The notes under the pieces: model-generated
Databases searched by the model: none
Told to the model about the DNA's origin: nothing
The model's input: the letters and a program-made list of their open reading frames with translations, nothing else
Source of the DNA: Nemertoderma westbladi
Lineage: Eukaryota; Xenacoelomorpha; Nemertodermatida; Nemertodermatidae
DNA: 64,000 nt
Direction of reading: 5' to 3'
NCBI GenBank assembly: GCA_032718475.1
Contig: JAUCBJ010007712.1
Location: 1-64,000, forward strand
Shown here: piece after piece, positions 46,201 through 60,500 of the stretch
How positions within the stretch are numbered: position 1 is the stretch's first letter
Layout of the letters: each line of letters opens with the position of its first letter
Translations under genes and position numbers: made by a program

Positions 46201-49200
46201 CAACATTGGTTTCCCATCTGAACTAACTAACAACATTGGTTTCCCATCTGCACTAACTAACAACATTGGTTTCCCATCTGCGCTAACAACCTTGGTTTCC
46301 CATCTGCACTAACTAACAACCTTGGTCTCCCATCTGCTCTAACTAACAACATTGGTCTCCCATCTACACTAACTAACAACCTTGGTTTCCCATCTGCACT
46401 AACTAACAACCTTGGTTTCCCATCTGCACTAACAACCTTGGTTTCCCATCTGCACTAACTAACAACATTGGTTTCCCATCTGCACTAACTAACAACATTG
46501 GTTTCCCATCTGCGCTAACAACCTTGGTTTCCCATCTGCACTAACTAACAACCTTGGTTTCCCATCTGCTCTAACTAACAACCTTGGTTTCCCATCTGCA
46601 CTAACTAACAACATTGGTTTCCCATCTGCACTAACTAACAACCTTGGTTTCCCATCTGCACTAACTAATAACATTGGTTTCCCATCTGCACTAACAACCT
46701 TGGTTTCCCATCTGCACTAACTAACAACATTGGTTTCCCATCTGCACTAACAACCTTGGTTTCCCATCTGCACTAACTAACAACCTTGGTTTCCCATCTG
46801 CACTAACTAACAACATTGGTTTCCCATCTGCACTAACAACCTTGGTTTCCCATCTGCACTAACTAACAACCTTGGTTTTCTATCTGCACTTACTAACAAC
46901 ATTGGTTTCCCATCTGCACTAACTAACAACCTTGGTTTCCCATCTGCACTAACTAACAACATTGGTTTCCCATCTGCACTAACAACCTTGGTTTCCCATC
47001 TGCACTAACTAACAACATTGGTTTCCCATCTGCACTAACAACCTTGGTTACCCATCTGCACTAACTAACAACCTTGGTTTCCCATCTGCACTAACTAACA
47101 ACTTTGGTTTCCCATCTGCACTAACTAACAACATTGGTTTCCCATCTGCACTAACTAACAACCTTGGTTTCCCATCTGCACTAACTAACAACATTGGTTT
47201 CCCATCTGCACTAACAACCTTGGTTTCCCATCTGCACTAACTAACAACATTGGTTTCCCATCTGCACTAACAACCTTGGTTTCCCATCTGCACTAACAAC
47301 CTTGGTTTCCCATCTGCACTAACTAACAACCTTGGTTTCCCATCTGAACTAACTAACAACATTGGATTCCCATCTGCACTAACTAACAACCTTGGTTTCC
47401 CATCTGCACTAACTAACAACATTGGTTTCCCATCTGCACTAACAACCTTGGTTTCCCATCTGCACTAACTAACAACATTGGTTTCCCATCTGCACTAACA
47501 ACCTTGGTTTCCCATCTGCACTAACTAACAACCTTGGTTTCCCATCTGCACTAACTAACAACATTGGTTTCCCATCTGCACTAACTAACAACCTTGGTTT
47601 CCCATCTGCACTAACTAACAACATTGGTTTCCCATCTGCACTAACAACCTTGGTTTCCCATCTGCACTAACTAACAACATTGGTTTCCCATCTGCACTAA
47701 CTAACAACATTGGTTTCCCATCTGCACTAACTAACAACCTTGGTTTCCCATCTGCACTAACTAACAACATTGGTTTCCCATCTGCACTAACTAACAACCT
47801 TGGTTTCCCATCTGCACTAACTAACAACATTGGTTTCCCATCTGCACTAACAACCTTGGTTTCCCATCTGCACTAACTAACAACCTTGGTTTCCCATCTG
47901 CACTAACTAACAACATTGGTTTCCCATCTGCACTAACTAACAACCTTGGTTTCCCATCTGCACTAACTAACAACATTGGTTTCCCATCTGCACTAACAAC
48001 CTTGGTTTCCCATCTGCACTAACTAACAACATTGGTTTCCCATCTGCACTAACAACCTTGGTTTCCCATCTGCACTAACTAACAACCTTGGTTTCCCATC
48101 TGCACTAACTAACAACATTGGTTTCCCATCTGCACTAACAACCTTGGTTTCCCATCTGCACTAACTAACAACCTTGGTTTTCCATCTGCACTTACTAACA
48201 ACATTGGTTTCCCATCTGCACTAACTAACAACCTTGGTTTCCCATCTGCACTAACTAACAACATTGGTTTCCCATCTGCACTAACAACCTTGGTTTCCCA
48301 TCTGCACTAACTAACAACATTGGTTTCCCATCTGCACTAACAACCTTGGTTTCCCATCTGCACTAACTAACAACCTTGGTTTCCCATCTGCACTAACTAA
48401 CAACTTTGGTTTCCAATCTGCACTAACTAACAACATTGGTTTCCCATCTGCACTAACTAACAACCTTGGTTTCCCATCTGCACTAACTAACAACATTGGT
48501 TTCCCATCTGCACTAACAACCTTGGTTTCCCATCTGCACTAACTAACAACATTGGTTTCCCATCTGCACTAACAACCTTGGTTTCCCATCTGCACTAACA
48601 ACCTTGGTTTCCCATCTGCACTAACTAACAACCTTGGTTTCCCATCTGCACTAACAACCTTGGTTTCCCATCTGCACTAACTAACAACCTTGGTTTCCCA
48701 TCTGCACTATCTAACAACCTTGGTTTCCCATCTGCCCTATCTAACAACCTTGGTTTCCCATCTGAACTAACTAACAACATTGGATTTCCATCTGCACTAA
48801 CTAACAACCTTGGTTTCCCATCTGCACTAACTAACAACATTGGTTTCCCATCTGCACTAACAACCTTGGTTTCCCATCTGCACTAACTAACAACATTGGT
48901 TTCCCATCTGCACTAACAACCTTGGTTTCCCATCTGCACTAACTAACAACCATGGTTTCCCATCTGCACTAACAACCTTGGTTTCCCATCTGCACTAACT
49001 AACAACCATGGTTTCCCATCTGCACTAACTAACAACATTGGTTTCCCATCTGCACTAACTAACAACCTTGGTTTCCCATCTGCACTAACTAACAACATTG
49101 GTTTCCCATCTGCACTAACAACCTTGGTTTCCCATCTGCACTAACTAACAACATTGGTTTCCCATCTGCACTAACAACCTTGGTTTCCCATCTGCACTAA

Positions 49201-52200
49201 CTAACAACCTTGGTTTCCCATCTGCACTAACTAACAACTTTGGTTTCCAATCTGCACTAACTAACAACATTGGTTTCCCATCTGCACTAACTAACAACCT
49301 TGGTTTCCCATCTGCACTAACTAACAACATTGGTTTCCCATCTGCATTAACAACCTTGGTTTCCCATCTGCACTAACAAACAACATTGGTTTCCCATCTG
49401 CACTAACAACCTTGGTTTCCCATCTGCACTAACTAACAACCTTGGTTTCCCATCTGCACTAACTAACAACATTGGTTTCCCATCTGCACTAACAACCTTG
49501 GTTTCCCATCTGCACTAACTAACAACATTGGTTTCCCATCTGCACTAACAACCTTGGTTTCCCATCTGCACTAGCTAACAACCTTGATTTCCCATCTGCA
49601 CTAACTAACAACCTTGGTTTCCCATCTGCACTAACTAACAACATTGGTTTCCCATCTGCACTAACTAACAACCTTGGTTTCCCATCTTCACTAACTAACA
49701 ACCTTGGTTTCCCATCTGCACTGCACTAACTAACAACCTTGGTTTCCCATCTGCACTAACTAACAACATTGGTTCCCCATCTGCACTAACAACCTTGGTT
49801 TCCCATCTGCACTAACTAACAACATTGGTTTCCCATCTGCACTAACAACCTTGGTTTCCATTCTGCACTAACTAACAACCTTGGTTTTCCATCTGCACTT
49901 ACTAACAACATTGGTTTCCCATCTGCACTAACTAACAACCTTGGTTTCCCATCTGCACTAACTAACAACATTGGTTTCCCATCTGCACTAACAACCTTGT
50001 TTTCCCATCTGCACTAACTAACAACATTGGTTTCCCATCTGCACTAACAACCTTGGTTTCCCATCTGCACTAACTAACATCCTTGGTTTCCCATCTGCAC
50101 TAACTAACAACTTTGGTTTCCCATCTGCACTAACTAACAACATTGGTTTCCCATCTGCACTAACTAACAACCTTGGTTTCCCATCTGCACTAACTAACAA
50201 CATTGGTTTCCCATCTGCACTAACAACCTTGGTTTCCCATCTGCACTAACTAACAACATTGGTTTCCCATCTGCACTAACAACCTTGGTTTCCCATCTGC
50301 ACTAACAACCTTGGTTTCCCATCTGCACTAACTAACAACCTTGGTTTCCCATCTGAACTAACTAACAACATTGGATTCCCATCTGCACTAACTAACAACC
50401 TTGGTTTCCCATCTGCACTAACTAACAACATTGGTTTCCCATCTGCACTAACAACCTTGGTTTCCCATCTGCACTAACTAACAACCTTGGTTTCCCATCT
50501 GCACTAACAACCTTGGTTTCCCATCTGCACTAACTAACAACCTTGGTTTCCCATCTGCACTATCTAACAACCTTGGTTTCCCATCTGCACTATCTAACAA
50601 CCTTGGTTTCCCATCTGCACTAACTAACAACCTTGGTTTCCCATCTGCACTAACAACCTTGGTTTCCCATCTGCACTAACTAACAACATTGATTTCCCGT
50701 CTGAACTAACTAACAACATTGGTTTCCCATCTGCACTAACTAACAACATTGGTTTCCCATCTGCGCTAACAACCTTGGTTTCCCATCTACACTAACTAAC
50801 AACCTTGGTTTCCCATCTGCTCTAACTAACAACATTGGTCTCCCATCAACTGCACTAACAACCTTGGTTTCCCATCTGCACTAACTAACAACCTTGGTTT
50901 CCCATCTGCACTAACTAACAACATTGGTTTCCCATCTGCACTAACAACCTTGGTTTCCCATCTGCACTAACTAACAACCTTGGTTTCCCATCTGCACTAA
51001 CTAACAACCTTGGTTTCCCATCCATCTGCACTAACTAACAACATTGGTTTCCCATCTGCACTAACTAACAACCTTGGTTTCCCATCTTCACTAACTAACA
51101 ACCTTGGTTTCCCATCTGCACTGCACTAACTAACAACCTTGGTTTCTCATCTGCACTAACTAACAACATTGGTTTCCCATCTGCATTAACAACCTTGGTT
51201 TCCCATCTGCACTAACTAACAACATTGGTTTCCCATCTGCACTAACAACCTTGGTTTCCCATCTGCACTAACTAACAACCTTGGTTTCCCATCTGCACTA
51301 ACTAACAACATTGGTTTCCCATCTGCACTAACAACCTTGGTTTCCCATCTGCACTAACTAACAACATTGGTTTCCCATCTGCACTAACAACCTTGGTTTC
51401 CCATCTGCACTAGCTAACAACCTTGGTTTCCCATCTGCACTAACTAACAACCTTGGTTTCCCATCTGCACTAACTAACAACATTGGTTTCCCATCTGCAC
51501 TAACTAACAACCTTGGTTTCCCATCTTCACTAACTAACAACCTTGGTTTCCCATCTGCACTGCACTAACTAACAACCTTGGTTTCCCATCTGCACTAACT
51601 AACAACATTGGTTTCCCATCTGCACTAACAACCTTGGTTTCCCATCTGCACTAACTAACAACATTGGTTTCCCATCTGCACTAACAACCTTGGTTTCCCA
51701 TCTGCACTAACTAACAACCTTGGTTTCCCATCTGCACTAACTAACAACTTTGGTTTCCCATCTGCACTAACTAACAACATTGGTTTCCCATCTGCACTAA
51801 CTAACAACCTTGGTTTCCCATCTGCACTAACTAACAACCTTGGTTTCCCATCTGCACTAACTAACAACCTTGGTTTCCCATCTGCACTAACTAACAACCT
51901 TGGTTTCCCATCTGCACTAACAACCTTGGTTTCCCATCTGCACTAACTAACAACATTGGTTTCCCATCTGCACTAACAACCTTGGTTTCCCATCTGCACT
52001 AACAACCTTGGTTTCCCATCTGCACTAACTAACAACATTGGTTTCCCATCTGCACTAACAACCTTGGTTTCCCATCTGCACTAACAACCTTGGTTTCCCA
52101 TCTGCACTAACTAACAACCTTGGTTTCCCATCTGAACTAACTAACAACATTGGATTCCCATCTGCACTAACTAACAACCTTGGTTTCCCATCTGCACTAA

Positions 52201-55200
52201 CTAACAACATTGGTTTCCCATCTGCACTAACAACCTTGGTTTCCCATCTGCACTAACTAACAACATTGGTTTCCCATCTGCACTAACAACCTTGGTTTCC
52301 CATCTGCACTAACTAACAACCTTGGTTTCCCATCTGCACTAACTAACAACATTGGTTTCCCATCTGCACTAACTAACAACCTTGGTTTCCCATCTGCACT
52401 AACTAACAACATTGGTTTCCCATCTGCACTAACAACCTTGGTTTCCCATCTGCACTAACTAACAACATTGGTTTCCCATCTGCACTAACAACCTTGGTTT
52501 CCCATCTGCACTAACAACCTTGGTTTCCCATCTGCACTAACTAACAACCTTGGTTTCCCATCTGCACTAACAACCTTGGTTTCCCATCTGCACTAACTAA
52601 CAACCTTGGTTTCCCATCTGCACTAACTAACAACATTGGTTTCCCATCTGCACTAACAACCTTGGTTTCCCATCTGCACTAACTAACAACATTGGTTTCC
52701 CATCTGCACTAACAACCTTGGTTTCCCATCTGCACTACTAACAACCTTGGTTTCCCATCTGCACTAACTAACAACCTTGGTTTCCCATCTGCACTAACTA
52801 ACAACATTGGTTTCCCATCTGCACTAACTAACAACCTTGGTTTCCCATCTGCACTAACTAACAACCTTGGTTTCCCATCTGCACTAACTAACAACCTTGG
52901 TTTCCCATCTGCACTAACTAACAACATTGGTTTCCCATCTGCACTAACAACCTTGGTTTCCCATCTGCACTAACTAACAACATTGGTTTCCCATCTGCAC
53001 TAACAACCTTGGTTTCCCATCTGCACTAACTAACAACCTTGGTTTCCCATCTGCACTAACTAACAACTTGGTTTCCCATCTGCACTAACTAACAACATTG
53101 GTTTCCCATCTGCACTAACTAACAACCTTGGTTTCCCATCTGCACTAACTAACAACCTTGGTTTCCCATCTGCACTAACTAACAACCTTGGTTTCCCATC
53201 TGCACTAACTAACAACCTTGGTTTCCCATCTGCACTAACAACCTTGGTTTCCCATCTGCACTAACTAACAACATTGGTTTCCCATCTGCACTAACAACCT
53301 TGGTTTCCCATCTGCACTAACAACCTTGGTTTCCCATCTGCACTAACTAACAACATTGGTTTCCCATCTGCACTAACAACCTTGGTTTCCCATCTGCACT
53401 AACACCTTGGTTTCCCATCTGCACTAACTAACAACTTGGTTTCCCATCTGAACTAACTAACAACATTGGTTTCCCATCTGCACTAACTAACAACCTTGGT
53501 TTCCCATCTGCACTAACAACCTTGGTTTCCCATCTGCACTAACTAACAACATTGGTTTCCCATCTGCACTAACAAACTTGGTTTCCCATCTGCACTAACT
53601 AACAACCTTGGTTTCCCATCTGCACTAACTAACAACATTGGTTTCCCATCTGCACTAACTAACAACCTTGGTTTCCCATCTGCACTAACTAACAACATTG
53701 GTTTCCCATCTGCACTAACAACCTTGGTTTCCCATCTGCACTAACTAACAACATTGGTTTCCCATCTGCACTAACAACCTTGGTTTCCCATCTGCACTAA
53801 CAACCTTGGTTTCCCATCTGCACTAACTAACAACCTTGGTTTCCCATCTGCACTAACAACCTTGGTTTCCCATCTGCACTAACTAACAACCTTGGTTTCC
53901 CATCTGCACTAACTAACAACATTGGTTTCCCATCTGCACTAACAACCTTGGTTTCCCATCTGCACTAACTAACAACATTGGTTTCCCATCTGCACTAACA
54001 ACCTTGGTTTCCCATCTGCACTAACAACCTTGGTTTCCCATCTGCACTAACTAACAACCTTGGTTTCCCATCTGAACTAACTAACAACATTGGATTCCCA
54101 TCTGCACTAACTAACAACCTTGGTTTCCCATCTGCACTAACTAACAACATTGGTTTCCCATCTGCACTAACAACCTTGGTTTCCCATCTGCACTAACTAA
54201 CAACATTGGTTTCCCATCTGCACTAACAACCTTGGTTTCCCATCTGCACTAACTAACAACCTTGGTTTCCCATCTGCACTAACTAACAACATTGGTTTCC
54301 CATCTGCACTAACTAACAACCTTGGTTTCCCATCTGCACTAACTAACAACCTTGGTTTCCCATCTGCACTAACTAACAACCTTGGTTTCCCATCTGCACT
54401 AACTAACAACATTGGTTTCCCATCTGCACTAACAACCTTGGTTTCCCATCTGCACTAACTAACAACATTGGTTTCCCATCTGCACTAACAACCTTGGTTT
54501 CCCATCTGCACTAACAACCTTGGTTTCCCATCTGCACTAACTAACAACCTTGGTTTCCCATCTGAACTAACTAACAACATTGGATTCCCATCTGCACTAA
54601 CTAACAACCTTGGTTTCCCATCTGCACTAACTAACAACATTGGTTTCCCATCTGCACTAACAACCTTGGTTTCCCATCTGCACTAACTAACAACATTGGT
54701 TTCCCATCTGCACTAACAACCTTGGTTTCCCATCTGCACTAACTAACAACCTTGGTTTCCCATCTGCACTAACTAACAACATTGGTTTCCCATCTGCACT
54801 AACTAACAACCTTGGTTTCCCATCTGCACTAACTAACAACATTGGTTTCCCATCTGCACTAACAACCTTGGTTTCCCATCTGCACTAACTAACAACATTG
54901 GTTTCCCATCTGCACTAACTAACAACCTTGGTTTCCCATCTGCACTAACTAACAACATTGGTTTCCCATCTGCACTAACAACATTGGTTTCCCATCTGCA
55001 CTAACTAACAACCTTGGTTTCCCATCTGCACTAACTAACAACATTGGTTTCCCATCTGCACTAACAACCTTGGTTTCCCATCTGCACTAACTAACAACAT
55101 TGGTTTCCCATCTGCACTAACTAACAACCTTGGTTTCCCATCTGCACTAACTAACAACATTGGTTTCCCATCTGCACTAACAACCTGGGTTTCCTATCTG

Positions 55201-57680
55201 CACTAACTAACAACATTGGTTTCCCATCTGAACTAACTAACAACATTGGTTTCCCATCTGCACTAACTAACAATCTTGGTTTCCCATCTGCACTAACAAC
55301 CTTGGTTTCCCATCTGCACTAACTAACAATCTTGGTTTCCCATCTGCACTAACAACCTTGGTTTCCCATCTGCACTAACTAACAACATTGATTTCCCGTC
55401 TGAACTAACTATCAACATTGGTTTCCCATCTGCACTAACTAACAACATTGGTTTCCCATCTGCGCTAACAACCTTGGTTTCCCATCTACACTAACTAACA
55501 ACCTTGGTTTCCCATCTGCTCTAACTAACAACATTGGTCTCCCATCAACTGCACTAACAACCTTGGTTTCCCATCTGCACTAACTAACAACCTTGGTTTC
55601 CCATCTGCACTAACTAACAACATTGGTTTCCCATCTGCACTAACTAACAACCTTGGTTTCCCATCTGCACTAACTAACAACCTTGGTTTCCCATCTGCAC
55701 TTACTAACAACATTAGTTTCCCATCTGCACTAACTAACAACCTTGGTTTCCCATCTGCACTAACTAACAACATTGGTTTCCCATCTGAACTAACTAACAA
55801 CATTGGTCTCCCATCAACACTAACTAACAACCTTGGTTTCCTATTTGCACTAACTTGCACTAACTAACAACCTTGGTTTCCCATCTGAACTAACTAACAA
55901 CATTGGATTCCCATCTGCACTAACTAACAACCTTGGTTTCCCATCTGCACTAACTAACAACATTGGTTTCCCATCTGCACTAACAACCTTGGTTTCCCAT
56001 CTGCACTAACTAACAACATTGGTTTCCCATCTGCACTAACAACCTTGGTTTCCCATCTGCACTAACTAACAACCTTGGTTTCCCATCTGCACTAACTAAC
56101 AACATTGGTTTCCCATCTGCACTAACTAACAACCTTGGTTTCCCATCTGCACTAACTAACAACATTGGTTTCCCATCTGCACTAACTAACAACCTTGGTT
56201 TCCCATCTGCACTAACTAACAACATTGGTTTCCCATCTGCACTAACAACCTTGGTTTCCCATCTGCACTAACTAACAACATTGGTTTCCCATCTGCACTA
56301 ACAACCTTGGTTTCCCATCTGCACTAACTAACAACCTTGGTTTCCCATCTGAACTAACTAACAACATTGGATTCCCATCTGCACTAACTAACAACCTTGG
56401 TTTCCCATCTGCACTAACTAACAACATTGGTTTCCCATCTGCACTAACAACCTTGGTTTCCCATCTGCACTAACTAACAACATTGGTTTCCCATCTGCAC
56501 TAACAACCTTGGTTTCCCATCTGCACTAACTAACAACCTTGGTTTCCCATCTGCACTAACTAACAACATTGGTTTCCCATCTGCACTAACTAACAACCTT
56601 GGTTTCCCATCTGCACTAACTAACAACATTGGTTTCCCATCTGCACTAACAACCTTGGTTTCCCATCTGCACTAACTAACAACATTGGTTTCCCATCTGC
56701 ACTAACTAACAACCTTGGTTTCCCATCTGCACTAACTAACAACGTTGGTTTCCCATCTGCACTAACAACATTGGTTTCCCATCTGCACTAACTAACAACC
56801 TTGGTTTCCCATCTGCACTAACTAACAACATTGGTTTCCCATCTGCATTAACAACCTTGGTTTCCCATCTGCACTAACTAACAACATTGGTTTCCCATCT
56901 GCACTAACTAACAACCTTGGTTTCCCATCTGCACTAACTAACAACATTGGTTTCCCATCTGCACTAACAACCTGGGTTTCCTATCTGCACTAACTAACAA
57001 CATTGGTTTCCCATCTGAACTAACTAACAACATTGGTTTCTCATCTGCACTAACTAACAATCTTGGTTTCCCATCTGCACTAACAACCTTGGTTTCCCAT
57101 CTGCACTAACTAACAATCTTGGTTTCCCATCTGCACTAACAACCTTGGTTTCCCATCTGCACTAACTAACAACATTGATTTCCCGTCTGAACTAACTATC
57201 AACATTGGTTTCCCATCTGCACTAACTAACAACATTGGTTTCCCATCTGCGCTAACAACCTTGGTTTCCCATCTACACTAACTAACAACCTTGGTTTCCC
57301 ATCTGCTCTAACTAACAACATTGGTCTCCCATCAACTGCACTAACAACCTTGGTTTCCCATCTGCACTAACTAATAACCTTGGTTTCCCATCTGCACTAA
57401 CTAACAACATTGGTTTCCCATCTGCACTAACTAACAACCTTGGTTTCCCATCTGCACTAACTAACAACCTTGGTTTCCCATCTGCACTTACTAACAACAT
57501 TAGTTTCCCATCTGCACTAACTAACAACATTGGTTTCCCATCTGCACTAACTAACAACATTGGTTTCCCATCTGAACTAACTAACAACATTGGTCTCCCA
57601 TCAACACTAACTAACAACCTTGGTTTCCTATTTGCACTAACTTGCACTAACTGACTACCTTGGTTTCCCATCTGAACTAC
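40270..57680. repeat. Large 30/26-bp minisatellite array, about 17.4 kb
   Basis: Roughly 600 monomers in one orientation. The 30-bp form (for example 40920-40949) has core TTGGTTTCCCATCTGCAC followed by TAACTAACAACC. The 26-bp form (for example 46674-46699) lacks one TAAC. A common site variant is CCTTGG versus CATTGG; others are TCTACAC, TCTGAAC, TCTGCTC, GGTCTCCC and GGATTCCC. On the minus strand the 30-bp unit reads as a decapeptide (LLVSADGKPR or LLVSADGKPM), but every 26-bp unit shifts frame and soon stops it, so no long protein results. Higher-order structure is clear (see findings). Confidence 0.97.
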
Positions 57681-58705
57681 CTATCAACCTTAAATTCGCA
57701 CCTGCACGAACTACAGTATCTAACAACATTGGTTTCCAAAGAGAACCCACAAATATGAACTAACAAATAGAACTGACAAATCGAACTGACAAATCGAACT
57801 GACAAATATCTTACAACATGGCCGGCAACTCTCAATACAGTACAGAGTTCGTTTAACTTACCATCCTTCAACTTCTCGCGATCTTGGACCCGCCACGTCG
57901 GCAGCTTTACATTCACATGCATCCGCTATTTCGGTTCGATCTAATTCATCTCCTGCATTTATTGATGACTCACGATGAAGATTGTAGGCCTCCCTCAGAG
58001 CGCTATAAATTTAAATGAAGTGAACAGGGGTCATAATTGGACGAATTAATGCGATGAGTTATAATTTCCTTATATTAATTCAAATACTCTTTCCTCTTTT
58101 CAAACCATAGAAAACAACCAAATAGAATAATACTTCTTTAGTACATATGTGGTCCTTAAACCAGTAAAATAATACAACATTAAAATGTCAAATTTAAGTC
58201 AACAAATTTATTGTTAACTATAACCAATTCTGGGATTCAACAATAAGATAATAATATAATATGTACAGCGTACGGCATAGTATACTTCGTCATGTACACA
58301 TGTATACATACGTTACAATATCTTACCAAGTAACCTTTCCTTGAGTAACCTAAAATTGTTATGAATTTTGAATGAATTGAAAAAATAATGAATTGAATTT
58401 TGAAACGCTGGATGGCGCAAGTCTTATTACATACAGAGTTTGAGTAAAGCGAAAACAGATTATAAACAGCGGAAGTTACAACCTACGCTTTTACAGATTT
58501 TCATTATAGCTCGTCATATAGTTAGTCTGCAAATCTTTTTTCATCCAAAAACTCTTCGAAACATAGCTGCTTCCCCCGCCATTCTTAGTTACTTAGTTGG
58601 TATTCGTCTATGATAATAGTTGTTATTAGATAGAACTTTTAGCTGACATCATAATCAAGTTCTAGAGTGTTACGTTCTTATATATATATATATATTACAT
58701 ACATA
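57681..58705. other. No gene seen
   Basis: The array decays into unique DNA. AACTGACAAATCG occurs three times in tandem at 57755-57800. Below that it is AT-rich, ending in a (TA)n tract at 58680-58695. Confidence 0.55.
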
Positions 58706-58709
58706 TATA

Positions 58710-60500
58710 TTAAGAATGCTGTGCCGGCTTGTCGACAAAATTTCGCCACCTCAACTCCCTATCCCCCATGACATTTGCTAGATCATCCACATCTTCAAGG
58801 CCAGTGCCCTTTAGGATGCGTCTCAAGAAAGTCATGGGCTGTCCACCATGCTTATGCGCTCCATGAGGGCGCCAAAGCATAAGGTTATACTCTATCTGGT
58901 CCTCACGGCGAAAGCGGAGGCGGTTCCGTTCAAGTGTCAAGCTAGGGGAGATTAATTGAACACCTCCAATATTGTATAAAGTCTGGTTGGATATATGTTC
59001 AGTGTACTTGACACAGTGAACCCAGCGCAGCATTCTTGTGAAAGTGCCATCCAGTGATTTATTATTATTGATAGTAACAATGTGTTGGCAAGCTGTATTT
59101 TTCGAGGTGTTTGTTATTATACATTAATTTTATTATAGGAAGGGATCTTGGGGTCGAAAAAAAAAAAAAAAAAAAAAAAGAAAAAAAAATTACGCGATTC
59201 CTAAATTTGTACACTACCCGGTTAAAAAGTACGCATGTGATGGGATTAGTCCTACAATTGCGCCAATAAAAGATAAGTTATTTTCGGTAAAATAAACTTA
59301 TCATTCGAGGCTAAGACCCCAAGATCCCTTCCTATAATAAATCCAGTGATTTGGTATCCTCCGCAGTTAGAGCCCAGCATGGGCTCCCATATAAAAGTAC
59401 TGGTACTACTTCTGCCATAAATTATCGAACCTTTGGTCCCGTTTTATTCTATGAGACTTCCAAATCCAGGACAGACTATTTAATGCTGCCCATGCCTTCC
59501 CCTTACGTTAGTTTGCTGAACATACGTGGTCGGGTGACTGAGTCGAAGGCTTTAAAGAAGTCAACAAAGATAATCGCCAGTTGTCTGTCTTTCTTTATTG
59601 ATAACTCTTTGATTATCCTTCTGAATGCCGGAATATGCTCCATGGTCCCACGACCTTTACGGAACACATTTTGGTTCCCAGGTGTACGTATCAGTCTCTC
59701 AACAGGATCCCTGATGCGATTTAATATAATTATGTTGTATAGCTTTTCAGCAATCGAGATTAATGAGATTCCACGAAAAGATCCACGGGTTGTTAGGTTG
59801 ACCTTCTCTGGGGTTCGGACCAACTTATTTGTTTTCAGTTTTTGTGGGACTCTCTTTGTCCTATACATGTCCACAATAATGAGCTCCAAGCTCCAATTGG
59901 CCACGCCATCTACTCCACTGGCACGATTGGTTTTGATGCTCCTAGCTGCAATCTTGATTTCAGCAAAGGAGATGTCCCCAATGAGGATATCTGTGAGCAC
60001 AGACTCTGATATACATGATGTACCTCAAAGTTATCAGACAATACCCTGTCATTGTTTAGAAGCTTCTCGAAGTCTCCCTTACAACCATTGAGGCGTTCAG
60101 CTGGAGATTCAGCCTTAACCTTGGTAGTTGGTTGCCTTTTCCTCCCAGTGTGCAGGTTTATTGATTGCCATTCCTCGGCTGATTGCCTGCTATCATCGGC
60201 ATTGTTAATGGCATCAACCTGCTTATTGGTAAGCTCCTTCAAATTATCAGAGTACAGCCTGTTTAGGGACCTAGATGCAGCCTTAACTGCATCATTGGCT
60301 GTCCTCGTGTGCCCGAGTCGGCGGGACTCATTCTGCGCCTTAGTGAGGCCATTTCGGCACTTCCGAATTCTGTGATCAGTCCAGGGGGCCTTTTCCTGTT
60401 TCGAGGGTATTCGAGCGTATCGTGATCTGTTGCCTCAGAGGCGAGAACCTCGTACCTGTTGCTCAGTTTTAGTGTGAAGTCTCTTCCCGCTGGGCTCATG
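58710..60500 (-). pseudogene. LINE ORF2 remnant (copy 2), interrupted
   Basis: On the minus strand from 60500 downward: the region between endonuclease and RT (NRYEVLASEATDHDTLEY), then the linker (LKELTNKQVDAINNADDSRQ), then RT fingers and palm (RGISLISIAEKLYNIIILNR, FRKGRGTMEH, motif A FVDFFKAFDSV). A deletion near 59500 removes motif C with its catalytic pair. The C-terminal tail follows after a 280-bp insertion and ends at 58713 with GGQPMTFLRRILKGTGLED. Several frameshifts and stops. It is the same family as 3355-3870. It encodes no working protein. Confidence 0.85.
59061..59340. mobile_element. 280-bp insertion in the LINE with 12-bp target duplication
   Basis: ATCCAGTGATTT occurs directly before (59049-59060) and after (59341-59352) the insert, which splits the LINE C-terminal frame. 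The insert holds about 70 bp of AT-rich DNA, then a 26-bp inverted pair (59128-59154 and 59315-59341; core TAGGAAGGGATCTTGGGGTC) around an A-run of about 30 bases. A long target duplication with an internal A-run suggests retroposition, while the inverted pair suggests a DNA element. The class is unresolved. Confidence 0.7.

Noticed and set aside
40589-57671. Minus-strand decapeptide-repeat ORFs (LLVSADGKPR) as genes
   Set aside because: Each 26-bp monomer shifts the frame and ends it. Frames reach only about 60-119 codons and follow monomer order, not a gene.
40270-57680. CRISPR array
   Set aside because: No unique spacers between repeats; monomers are contiguous, and the sequence is eukaryotic.
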